A stretch of DNA of 64,000 nt from Blastocladiella emersonii ATCC 22665. Its lineage: Eukaryota; Blastocladiomycota; Blastocladiomycetes; Blastocladiales; Blastocladiaceae. This document shows, one piece after another, positions 53,787 through 62,212 of this stretch (within the stretch, counting starts at the first letter, position 1; every line of letters starts with the position of its first letter). The DNA lies in the NCBI GenBank assembly GCA_025594325.1, contig JANHCV010000006.1:682001-746000 (forward strand). Reading direction: 5' to 3'. Position numbers and translations under genes: made by a program. The notes under the pieces were generated by a model that was not told the DNA's origin, searched no databases, and worked only from the letters and a program-made list of their open reading frames with translations.

Positions 53787-55181
53787 ATGCTACGAACGCA
53801 CATGAATCTGCTGCGGCGCTCCGTGCAACCCGCCGTGCGGCGCCCGCTGGCCCGGCCCTGCGCCGCCGCCGCCGCGCGCCGGCACTTCAGCGAGGCCGAA
53901 CCACCACGAACGTCGTCGACCGACGCAGACTCGCCGTCGGTTCAGTCGTCCAATCCGCTGGCTTCTCTCGCTCCGCCTCCACCCGTGGCCGCTGCACCAC
54001 GTGCGCCGGGCATGCTCAAGGCGGGCGCGTTCCGGGAGAGGCTCATGACGTGGATCAGCGACCCGGCGTCCATGATGGGCCGCCCCATCAACGGGTTCCC
54101 GCTCCTGCAGGAGGCGCTCAAGGGGATCCGGCCCGGCGAGCTGACTATCGTGCGTCGTCTGCTCGCTGCCCGACCGGCATGCAACAGCGTCTGATACGGC
54201 GTGCGCTGCGCGTGTAGCTCACTGGACCGACCGGGACCGGCAAGACGACCTGGCTGTCGCAGCTGACGCTCGATCTGGCCAAGGCGGGCATGAGGTATGC
54301 CGCGCTGCCGTGATATGCGCGCGTCCGCTGACCGAATCTCGCGAATGTCTAGCACGCTGTGGGGCAGCTTCGAGATCCCGAACGACGTGCTCGTCAAGAA
54401 GATGCTGTCGCAGCACACGGGGCAGCCGTTTGACGGCATGGACACGACCACGGTCGCGCAGCACCTCAACTATCTCGGCGAAGTACGCTCCGTGCCGCCT
54501 CACCCCCCTCGCCGTGCATTGTGTCTCACTCACTTTTCTCCCCTCTAGCTCCCGCTCTACTTCATGCCGTACTTTGGCAGCACGTCCATGTCCGCGATCC
54601 TCGACTGCATGGACGCGCACGTGCGCGAGGCCCGCGTCGAGCACATCATCCTCGACAACCTGCAGTTCTTCCTGTCGGGGCAGGCCGACAGCTCCGTCGA
54701 CAAGTACCGGCTGCAGGACCGCGCGATCCACGAGCTGCGCCATTTCGCGACCTCGCGCGGCGTCCACGTCACCGTCGTCGTCCACCCGCGCAAGGAGGAG
54801 CCCGGCGCAGAGCTCACCGTCGAGAGTATCTCCGGATCGGCCAAGATTACGCAGGAGGCGGACGTCGTGCTCCTCCTCCAAAGGCGGAAACCGGGCGCTA
54901 AGGGCGACGGGCCTGAGACGCGGATCGATGTCGTCAAGAACCGGTTCGACGGGACGCTGACTCGCGTCGGGATGAAGTTTTGTCCGGCATCGCTCAAGGT
55001 ACGATTGTGACGCGCGCTGCTGTTGGCGACACGATACTCATGCGCTCGTGTGTAGTACGAGGAAACCGGCAAGGTCGAGGTGACGAAAGCCCGCAAGTAC
55101 AACAAGTCCGCGGCAAATACCTCCGACACGATTGAACGACAGCAACCGGGATCCGTTAGCCACACCATATCGGTTTTGTGA
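53787..55181 (+). CDS. TWNK: Mitochondrial DNA helicase Twinkle, helicase domain only
   Basis: Five exons (53787-54149, 54218-54294, 54353-54482, 54549-54998, 55056-55181), with introns of 57-68 bp, give 381 residues. The first 40 residues (LLRRSVQPAVRRPLARPC, then AAARRHFSEAE) form an Arg/Ala/Ser presequence for mitochondria. After a linker and GRPINGFPLLQEALKGIRPG, the DnaB-type helicase shows Walker A TGPTGTGKTTWLSQL, GSFEIPN, Walker B region HIILDNLQFFL, HPRKE and SGSAKITQEADVVLLL, then VKNRFDG. It unwinds mtDNA ahead of the replicative polymerase. The whole primase-like N-terminal half (zinc-binding and TOPRIM) found in phage T7 gp4 and most Twinkles is absent. No upstream exon with it is visible because UXT starts 208 bp away. 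Confidence 0.9.
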
Positions 55182-55318
55182 TAGAATACGACAGCTTCAG
55201 CACTTGGCCAAGAATGTTGACTCCGCTGGAGCGAGAGGGTCAGGTGAGTGGCGAGTCGCGTAGTGCGCTCACCAGCTCCCATCCTCTCCTGCGCGGTATC
55301 AAAGTCAAATCCGCTCAC

Positions 55319-57715
55319 CTATATTTCTCGCCCGTGCTCTCCACCGTCCGCTTCATCGTCAAACAACGTCCCCAGCAAGTCGACCTTCTGCAAGTCCTCG
55401 ACCTCGCCAATCAACCCGAAATCGACCGACACGTCGCCCGCGCCGCCGCCGTTCTCACCATCGTCGTCCTCGTGGTCGCTCATGATAGCTTCCATGGCGG
55501 CGGCGCTGCGGCGAGACCGCCGCGACGCGGCCGCGCGGACCGGCGTCCCGTCCAGGTCCTGCCACCCGGACCCGAGCAGCTTGCGGACCGCGGGCGACAG
55601 CGAGATGCGGCGGTGATCCGCGCTGCCGGGCGTCGTCGCGAACGCGCCCGCGTACGAGAGTCGGCGCCGTTTCGCGTGCGGACCCGCCGAACTTGGTGTA
55701 AAACCTGGCGAGGGACGCGGCCGCGCGCCGTTCGTGTGCGGCGCGGCGGACGCGGGCGTGTGCGGGATCGCGGGGGCGGCGCGGCTCGTGAGCGGGGTCA
55801 TGGCGATGATGAGAGCGGGAGCTGACTCGTCGCCGGACTCGGCAATCGTCGGGTCGTCACTGAGCAGCTGCGCGACGATCTGCTGCTCGACGTCGGCCAG
55901 CGACGTGTCGTTGCTGCTCCTGTGCTGCGTGCGGTGGCTGCGCCGGACCTGGCTGGTATCGGAACTAACAAAGGAATCGGAAGGGGTCGCGGCAACGCCG
56001 TTTCGCAGTGGCGAGAACAGGCGCTGCGAGTGCGGCGGCTGCGGGCCGAGCGCGGAGACGGTCCATGCTAGCGACGAGCTCCGGCGACGGTTCCGCGATG
56101 GCGGGGCCGGGCGGGTCAGCTCATCGACGACTGACGCGAGCGGGCGCCACTGGTTGTCGTCGTCGTCAGCGGCAGCGAGTTCGCGGACAGGCCGAGAAGT
56201 AAGCGAAAGCCGCGAAGCACGCGTCGCCGATCGAGGTGATGGAGCGGGCGCGAAGGCCGCGATCGGGGTGAGCTTGTACTCAGCAGTGAAGCGGCTGCTG
56301 AGTCGGCGAGCTGATGGCGGGGCAGTGTGGTCGGGACTCGTGAAGCTCGGCAGGGCAGCGGGCTGCCGTGCATCGCGGCGAGATGGCCCGTTTTCGACCC
56401 GTGAAGCGAGGACCGACTGTGGCGGGTCGGCGCGCTCGACTACGCTTGGCGTTGGTCCAGCGGCCGGCTGTGATGAAAGCGAGTCCTGGACCCAAACTTG
56501 GCGAACGCGATCGAGCAACCCGCCGTATCTCGAAAGGGCGAAACCATTAGGAACACCCGGCCGACCAGCTGCCGCGACCTGCGGTAAGTGGAACGCCGGC
56601 TGTGCGTCAGCGAACAAGTCCGCGCGGCTGCTAGCAATCGTGTTCTGGAGACGAGTGAGCTCGGAAGTAAGGATGGTGCACCTCGAGTCTGCGTCGTCAA
56701 TATCGAGCCGAGTTTCCGTTTGGTGACCGTCAACGGCAAGCGGGTTGACAGGGGTGGGAGCGATCGGTCGACTGGAGCACTCGTGCAGCACGGTGTTAGC
56801 ATCGTGGGCGACCCGCGTCCAGTCGACCGAGTTTCCAATCGCGGACGACACGAAATCGGGTTCAAGCACGAGCGGGATGTCTTCGATGAGCGAGGAGACG
56901 AGGTCGCGCGACTGGACCCAGGGAACTTGGGCGAGCTGGTTCCACAGCTGGACAAGCTCCGTGTGCGCTGCGAGGAGCGAGCCGTGGATATCGGGCCCAG
57001 AAGCCCGGGAAGCGCCGCGTGCCTGGAGCTCGGCAATCTCCGAGTCGAGCGAGTGCAGCGTCGACTCAAGCTCGCTGGAATACTGCTGCCAGGTGGCCTG
57101 CGCATCGAGGTGCTCCGCGACCTTGCTTCGATAAGCTGCCGAGAGAGTCGCGATATGAGCTTCGGGCGGCACATCCGCGTCGTCGGAGACGAGCCCTGCG
57201 ACGCGACGAGCAGAATCCGGCGCAAGAAGGGCGAGGTGGACGCGGAGCGCGTGGGTCGAGAGACCGAGAAGCAGCTCGATGAAGCGGTCGCCGCGACCCT
57301 CGTCCAACACGCTCCTGCGGACCCAGGTGACGCCGACAAGATGCGGCTTCAACTCCTCGAGCCACGCGCAGACGACGCCACGGAAGTCGCGGCGGGCGGC
57401 GTGATCGGCGGGCGGGTAAATAGTGCGAAACTCCTTGAGCGCGCGCGTGCGGTTGACCAGGGTGAAGAGGAAGACAAAGAGGGCGTCCGAAAGCTTCGAG
57501 TTGGCGGTGGACGCGAACGAGTGGTCGTTGAGCTGCTCGGCGTCGGGACACCGGAGGAGGCGGAGATTCGTGGCAACCAGCCGCATCGGCGGTACGCTTG
57601 CGAGCGGATCAAGCTCAGGCTGTGGTGGCGGTAGTGGTGGCGTTGCAAGCGCATCGTCCGTTGGTGGCAGCGCTTCAGGCGGAGGCGGCGACGGCGACGG
57701 CGACGGCTGGGACAT
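55319..57715 (-). CDS. HAUS6-like augmin subunit
   Basis: A single exon of 798 residues. Augmin brings gamma-tubulin to spindle microtubules for branching nucleation. The N-terminal block (about 45-170) reads RLVATNLRLLRCPDAEQLND, FVFLFTLVNRTRALKEFRTI, YPPADHAARRDFRGVVCAWL and RFIELLLGLSTHALRVHLAL. It fits the HAUS6 N-terminal pattern in order and spacing, including the FLF-x(5)-R-x-KE-F-R and FI-LL segments. Coiled-coil-like helices follow (AEHLDAQATWQQYSSELEST). The second half is Ser/Pro-rich with many S/T-P sites, suggesting mitotic kinase control, and the end is acidic. Sequence identity to animal HAUS6 appears low, so the call rests on pattern. ACGCGTCTC lies 170 bp upstream (reverse orientation at 57885-57893). 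Confidence 0.6.
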   Translation of the reverse strand: MSQPSPSPSPPPPEALPPTDDALATPPLPPPQPELDPLASVPPMRLVATNLRLLRCPDAEQLNDHSFASTANSKLSDALFVFLFTLVNRTRALKEFRTIYPPADHAARRDFRGVVCAWLEELKPHLVGVTWVRRSVLDEGRGDRFIELLLGLSTHALRVHLALLAPDSARRVAGLVSDDADVPPEAHIATLSAAYRSKVAEHLDAQATWQQYSSELESTLHSLDSEIAELQARGASRASGPDIHGSLLAAHTELVQLWNQLAQVPWVQSRDLVSSLIEDIPLVLEPDFVSSAIGNSVDWTRVAHDANTVLHECSSRPIAPTPVNPLAVDGHQTETRLDIDDADSRCTILTSELTRLQNTIASSRADLFADAQPAFHLPQVAAAGRPGVPNGFALSRYGGLLDRVRQVWVQDSLSSQPAAGPTPSVVERADPPQSVLASRVENGPSRRDARQPAALPSFTSPDHTAPPSARRLSSRFTAEYKLTPIAAFAPAPSPRSATRASRLSLTSRPVRELAAADDDDNQWRPLASVVDELTRPAPPSRNRRRSSSLAWTVSALGPQPPHSQRLFSPLRNGVAATPSDSFVSSDTSQVRRSHRTQHRSSNDTSLADVEQQIVAQLLSDDPTIAESGDESAPALIIAMTPLTSRAAPAIPHTPASAAPHTNGARPRPSPGFTPSSAGPHAKRRRLSYAGAFATTPGSADHRRISLSPAVRKLLGSGWQDLDGTPVRAAASRRSRRSAAAMEAIMSDHEDDDGENGGGAGDVSVDFGLIGEVEDLQKVDLLGTLFDDEADGGEHGREI

Positions 57716-57984
57716 GTTACAGCAAGAGGTGGATCCGGGGCAGTTTCATGAGTCTAGCGTAGATGCATGGGCGAGTTTGTTGCAGCAAGTTGTTCCGGGC
57801 GAAGGCGGGGTCATCACGATGGTTGCGGGGAGCGGCCGCCGCGGTCGCTGGTCGGGCCGTGGGCCGGCACACGGGACCACCTCGGAGACGCGTTTCGCTG
57901 CGCGTCTCTCATGTCTTCGCTCTCCCCGCTCAGCGATGGTTCCCTCATCTCGCTCAGGATCAGTTGAACACTCAGATCTCGATT

Positions 57985-58342
57985 ACATTGACCTTGACCT
58001 GCATCCCACACCTCTCGCACACGTCTCCTTGCCCTCAGCGGGCTTGAAGACGTGGACGTGAGCCTCCTCCTGCTCGGCCCACAGCGACGTGCGGGTCGCG
58101 TTGCGCAGCTGGGCGAGCTTCTTCTTGAACTTGGCCTCCTTGCGCTTGACCTTGTCGTCCTCGCGGCGCGCGTACTCGGCGTCCATGGCGTCGAGGCTGC
58201 CCCACTTCTCGATGGCGTACTTTTCGATCTCGCCGCGCAGGTACAGGTACATGTCGTGGTACGTGTTCTTGCGCGGGTTGGGCTTGCGCCACACCTTGAA
58301 GTTGCCGACCACGGTCAGCTCCTCCTCGGTCAGCAGGTGGTC
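57985..58342 (-). pseudogene. XPA/RAD14 C-terminal exon remnant, frameshifted
   Basis: After an intact acceptor (GCGTAG, ending at 58343) the minus strand reads DHLLTEEELTVVGNFKVWRK, then RGEIEKYAIEKWGSLDAMDA and ATRTSLWAEQEEAHVHVFKP. These match the C-terminal part of the nucleotide-excision-repair damage verifier XPA/Rad14, including the H-x-H near the end. The family ends in a TCxxCG motif. Here GAGACGTGTGCGAGAGG shifts the frame, and skipping one TG dinucleotide restores TCERCGMQVKVNVIEI and a TGA. All upstream XPA exons are absent; the exon is instead joined to a VPS27 fragment. It cannot encode a working XPA protein. Confidence 0.75.
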
Positions 58343-58351
58343 CTACGCGAG

Positions 58352-58912
58352 GCAGCCTCAGCGGCGGGGTGGCCCTTGAGCGACGGCGTGGTGCTCTTGC
58401 GCCGGTAGTCGCGCGCCGAGGCCTCGGCGGCCGCGTCGTACGGCCGCGTCGTACGGCCGACAGGCACCGACGCTGCCGTTGCGCAGGTTGAGCTTGGCGA
58501 ACGACGCGGAGATGGCGGCGGCGAGGCCCAGGTCGTCTTGCTTGGACGCGGACACGGACACGGACACGGACACGGACGCGGGAACCGCTGCCGGCGAGAT
58601 GCGCTTCTCAACCACGAATTTCGCGGGCTGAGCCGCGGCGGCCGTCGAACGCGACGCGGGCGCGTGCGATGCAGACCAGTAGTGGGGCGGCTGGCCGCGG
58701 GCCGCGCCGTCGGCCTCGGCGAGCGAGAGTGCGATGGCGAGGTCGAGTTCCTCCTGCTCGCGAAAAGCCGTCTGCGAGCGCGCGGCCGCCGGCGTTACTG
58801 CCAGCACGGCAGCAGCAGCGCTGGGAGCTGAATTGCGCGCGGATGTAGGCGACGGACTCGCGGCGGCGCCGAAGAGCGTGGCGGGCTTGCCGCCGTGAGC
58901 AAAGAAGCCGTC
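58352..58912 (-). pseudogene. Partial duplicate of VPS27 (UIM region), frameshifted
   Basis: This segment is a close copy of 5005-5520, from the last codons of the FYVE region to the start of the poly-Ala tract. Shared words include REQEELDLAIALSLAEADGA, KLNLRNGSVGA for ELNLRSGNVGA, and RKSTTPSLKGHPAAEAA. Differences include a hexamer expansion (GGACAC repeats near 58550-58582, giving VSVSVSVS) and a 13-bp tandem duplication (58431-58443 and 58444-58456) that shifts the frame before the end. There is no VHS, FYVE or clathrin box, so it is non-functional. The copy ends 10 bp before the XPA exon remnant. Confidence 0.85.
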
Positions 58913-59185
58913 TTAGGCGCGAATTGGGCCGTCGGGCCACTCGGACGGGGCGCTCCTTCACGGCGTGCGCGTTGATGGCGATGGCGAGGTAGATGGGCCA
59001 CGCGCAGTGGCGACGGACGGTAACTGACTTGTCGCCCGCCGCGATGGTGGAAGGGCGATGGCAGAAGTGGCCGTTGAGCTCGGAGCAAGTGGTCGAGGCG
59101 CGTGCGAAAGTATGGGTGCTCGTGTTGAGCCGGTCGTCGGCGTCGAGCGATGCGCACGACAGCCGAACCAGCTGATCCCACAGGG
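58913..59185 (-). pseudogene. Coding-like fragment of unknown gene upstream of the VPS27 duplicate
   Basis: On the minus strand about 90 codons show strong third-position GC and protein-like composition: LWDQLVRLSCASLDADDRLN, CSELNGHFCHRPSTIAAGDK and HCAWPIYLAIAINAHAVKER. The frame continues into the VPS27 duplicate out of register with VPS27 itself. No start codon or family can be given. It is probably a third gene fragment in the same composite block, but this is inferred from codon bias alone. Confidence 0.3.
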
Positions 59186-59332
59186 TTCGGGCACGGCTTG
59201 TGTTGGCGTGGCGTTGGGCTGAGTGATAGATGGAGGAGCGGTGGGGTGCGGTGGCGTGCGGTCTCTGGGCGGGTCTTCTCTCCCCGTCCAGAAGCGCTAC
59301 ATCATCGATACATGCAGCCTCAGTACATTGCA

Positions 59333-60019
59333 ATGTTGACTTCGCATGAACGGACGTCCCCGGCAGACCACGTCCACGGCCCTCGATGCCTGGAGTGGGC
59401 CGCCCGCCGCGCTGCTGCGGGGCAACTCTCGTCGGCGACCGTCGAGTCCTGCATTCTCGCACCCGCTTCGGAGCAGACCCTCGGACAAGTGGTTGAATGC
59501 TCGCGGGACCGCATGCGCGACGTCCTCGAGGTTTCGCGCCAGATGAAGCGTATCCACGAGCAGACGCACTCTCGAGTCACGTTGGCGGCAAAGGATCTCC
59601 AAAGCGCCATCCACCTCATGACACAGCTTAGAGACGCGATCCTGCGTCATTCGACCGAGTACCATGTTCTCGTCGCCCAGCTTGAGCCGCGCCTGCTTGA
59701 CCTTGACGCTTTCTGGACGCGTACGAGGGGTGTCCTGGACGTTTCCACCGCCTTGGCCGCCAAGCTTGAGCGCGACATCACGGACCACGGCTTCCTGTCG
59801 CCGTTTGCCACGGTCGCCCACGCTGTCGCGCTTCTTGGCGATGTGGCAGATCTCGATCAAATCGTTGGGTGCCCCTTCGACGAGGTATTTGACTACATTG
59901 AGCAATCTCTCCGCAACATTATAACAGTCGGGTTCGAGTTCGCCGAAATGCGCGCGCGCAAGACAGGCATCGCCGACTATCCTCCTGGTTATTGGGAGTA
60001 CAAGGAGAGAGGGAGTTGA
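59333..60019 (+). CDS. Unknown family (MLTS family), copy C, intact
   Basis: An intact single-exon gene of 228 residues. I chose MLTSHERTSPAD as start because homology with copy B begins exactly there. The chain is predicted largely helical and soluble: SRDRMRDVLEVSRQMKRIHE, then DLQSAIHLMTQLRDAILRHS, then QLEPRLLDLDAFWTRTRGVL. It ends with the best conserved part, ITDHGFLSPFATVAHAVALL and FEFAEMRARKTGIADYPPGY. No membrane segment, signal peptide, Cys/His cluster or nucleotide-binding motif is visible. Two damaged relatives lie at 10077-10349 and 11440-12113. All three are in accessory DNA, suggesting an amplifying lineage-specific family. Codon use is less GC-biased than in housekeeping genes. 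Function unknown. Confidence 0.7.
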   Translation: MLTSHERTSPADHVHGPRCLEWAARRAAAGQLSSATVESCILAPASEQTLGQVVECSRDRMRDVLEVSRQMKRIHEQTHSRVTLAAKDLQSAIHLMTQLRDAILRHSTEYHVLVAQLEPRLLDLDAFWTRTRGVLDVSTALAAKLERDITDHGFLSPFATVAHAVALLGDVADLDQIVGCPFDEVFDYIEQSLRNIITVGFEFAEMRARKTGIADYPPGYWEYKERGS

Positions 60020-60427
60020 CGTTACAAGTGAGCGTGGGCGCAGTTTGATTGGTGTATGATCCTCAATATAATCCTCAATTCTCCCCTGCTTTCATGCATA
60101 ACACACTTGTGGGGTCTTACTTCGTGACTGAACGCAGCACCTCCTGACTGGTGAGCTTCTTGCGTCATTGGGCGCTGAGATCCAGTCGCAATCGACAGAT
60201 TCGGACGGGTCAGGCGACGAGGGCAGCACTAGGTCGCGTAGTAAGCGATTTGGTCAAATTGCATCAAGTTACTCGCCACCTGCCCGGAGTTAAGGCGTCG
60301 GAAACCATCCGCATGGCGAGAGGAGTGCATCATGTGAGGACATGGTGTGGCGCGTCGCGCGACGCGTCGCCATTGAAACGTGAATTCCGTTGCTACCGGG
60401 CACAGATCGCCGCGTGTTGCAACTGTT
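60020..60427. other. Intergenic accessory DNA
   Basis: The 3' flank of copy C is AT-rich around 60045-60110. The rest holds no supported gene. A CG palindrome (GCGTCGCGCGACGCGTCGC, 60351-60369) and adjacent CCGTTGC words resemble sequence near 62995-63050, hinting at a shared repeat. Confidence 0.35.
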
Positions 60428-60463
60428 TGCGCCGCAATAAACGATGGGAAAACATGAAGCAAT
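60428..60463. repeat. 36-bp direct repeat, left copy
   Basis: Identical over 36 bp to 62058-62093 (begins TGCGCCGCAATAAACG, ends AACATGAAGCAAT), same orientation. On the minus strand both copies translate HVFPSFIAA. The pair brackets the PIF1-type helicase fragment. Confidence 0.9.
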
Positions 60464-60646
60464 TATACTTGAGGCACCTAAACGCTTCGCGTTTGGTTTT
60501 CAATCGAGGGCTAAAGCCCCCGCCACGTATGGTGCACGAGTGGTGGAGGTGCTGTCGCGTGCGTCCCGCACAGGAGATTTAGGTGATCGAGCGATGGAAA
60601 TCGTGCTATTGATGGATTAGATGATGGAATACACTACGTTAATCCT

Positions 60647-62212
60647 CTACTGTGTTTTCTGTTTCTTGGCGTTCTGTGAGCCGTCCTCGCCTCCAGCACG
60701 TTTGTTGGCCAATCGCCGAAACCTTGCGTTGAGAGCATCTGACGCGCGCTTGGCGACTAGCTTCTCAGCCGCGTGCTGGCGCGAGAAGAGAATCGCGTCG
60801 TCGAAGAGCTTGGCGATGCGCGGGTCGCCTGGTGCGATGGCTGTAACTTGATCGAAAGCGGTCTTGGTCAGCTCATCGAGCATCTGGAGCCGCTCGTCCT
60901 CGGCCACTGCGAGTGGATCCGGCTTCATGGACTTGAGCACGGCTCTTGGGATCGGCTGAAGCACCCACAGGTACTTTGAGCGACGAAGCCGCGATAACGC
61001 CACGTACAGGGAAGCGCCGCTGATGAGACGCTCCATGCCCGCGGGACGCGGATCTGCCAGGGCGATGGCGTTCTTGGTCACGCCTTGAACCCCGTGGACC
61101 GTCATGGCGAAGGCTGGCACCATCGGGTACTGCTCGATGTGCGCGACGACATGATTAGGATACTTGCTCCTGTTGGTTTTGGTGTTGTTGACACAGAGCG
61201 GGAGCGAATCCCCCGTTGTGCTGACGACCCGCTCTCGCGACGTGGAACCGCCCGCCATGTACAGGAAGTCTTTCTTCTCCACGGCAAGCGGGATGACCGT
61301 GTCAGGCCACGCGGCCGGCATGCCCGCCACGAGGAGCGTCGGGCAGGTCGATCCACACGTTGAGTGGAGCGCAGGATGGCCGGTGCATGTTGGACGCGGT
61401 TCGCGTGAACGTGGTCTCGGGCTTCCAACCGCACCGTTCACGACGCCAACCGCACCGTTCGCGCACCCCTTTGCTACGCACTGGTTGGTCTTGACGCGCA
61501 TCTCCATTCCGACGAAGAGCTCGAGGATGGCCGGCAGTTCAGTCGTGGTTTCTGGCTCTCCTCCGAGACGGAACACGTCCTTGTCGCAGATGGCGACGCG
61601 TTCACGCGTGCGGCGCCTATCACGCGGGCGCGTGATGCTGCCCTTGATCTGGAACACGATGCGGTTCGGGTTTGCTGCTGCGAGCCGCGTGTAGAGCAGG
61701 TTGAAGGCGTGGCGCGTGTGGTTGTCGGGCGCGATAACCGTGAGTCCGGGCTTCTTGAGGATCTCCTTGAGGACGTTGTTGCCGTTTTCGTCGACCTGCT
61801 GCTGAAGCTGAGTGTTCGTACGCGAGTTGATCAGGTCGCACAGCGTGTCCGACGCCTCGACGAGGCGGAGCGCGTCCATTTCGTTGCCCCATGGTGGATT
61901 GTCGACAAATCGGTTGCTCTTCACGAGACGAACAGCGCGTGTAGTGCGCCAGTACGCGACCTGGCCTCGATCCACGTGCTCACGGACCGTCAATTGATTT
62001 GACGTCATGCGCAGGTAGAACGAGTCCGGCGCGTCGGTGAGCACGGCGGGCACCTTGTGCGCCGCAATAAACGATGGGAAAACATGAAGCAATATGAAGT
62101 TTGACATCGTAGAAGCCATCGTCAGAGTCGTGGCCGCGGACGGCATCCCCCTGGTCTCGGTTTGTCTGACGTCTTCTCCGAGTCTTCCGTTGCGCGAAGT
62201 ATCAAACATCAA
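60647..62212 (-). CDS. PIF1-type helicase, 5'-truncated (mobile-element or orphan helicase)
   Basis: A continuous minus-strand frame of 521 residues. The C-terminal half carries PIF1/RecD-type motifs: GMEMRVKTNQCVAKGCANGA (like the GMPVMLxxN...GLxNG block), AFAMTVHGVQGVT (motif V, H-x-x-Q-G) and LYVALSRLRRSKYLWV (motif VI). The N-terminal half has RTTRAVRLVKSNRFVD-like sequence, but neither Walker A (GxxGxGKS/T) nor motif II, so ATP hydrolysis is not possible from this piece alone. The basic C-terminus (KKQKTQ) may be nuclear-localising. PIF1-type helicases occur in Helitrons and as multicopy subtelomeric genes in fungi. No Rep nuclease domain is visible. Direct repeats of 36 bp flank most of it. 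It may be transcribed but is probably a relic. Confidence 0.6.
   Translation of the reverse strand: MMFDTSRNGRLGEDVRQTETRGMPSAATTLTMASTMSNFILLHVFPSFIAAHKVPAVLTDAPDSFYLRMTSNQLTVREHVDRGQVAYWRTTRAVRLVKSNRFVDNPPWGNEMDALRLVEASDTLCDLINSRTNTQLQQQVDENGNNVLKEILKKPGLTVIAPDNHTRHAFNLLYTRLAAANPNRIVFQIKGSITRPRDRRRTRERVAICDKDVFRLGGEPETTTELPAILELFVGMEMRVKTNQCVAKGCANGAVGVVNGAVGSPRPRSREPRPTCTGHPALHSTCGSTCPTLLVAGMPAAWPDTVIPLAVEKKDFLYMAGGSTSRERVVSTTGDSLPLCVNNTKTNRSKYPNHVVAHIEQYPMVPAFAMTVHGVQGVTKNAIALADPRPAGMERLISGASLYVALSRLRRSKYLWVLQPIPRAVLKSMKPDPLAVAEDERLQMLDELTKTAFDQVTAIAPGDPRIAKLFDDAILFSRQHAAEKLVAKRASDALNARFRRLANKRAGGEDGSQNAKKQKTQ
62058..62093. repeat. 36-bp direct repeat, right copy
   Basis: Partner of 60428-60463. 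It lies within the helicase frame near its amino end, so the left copy may be the leftover start of a second, lost helicase copy rather than a true terminal repeat. Confidence 0.9.
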
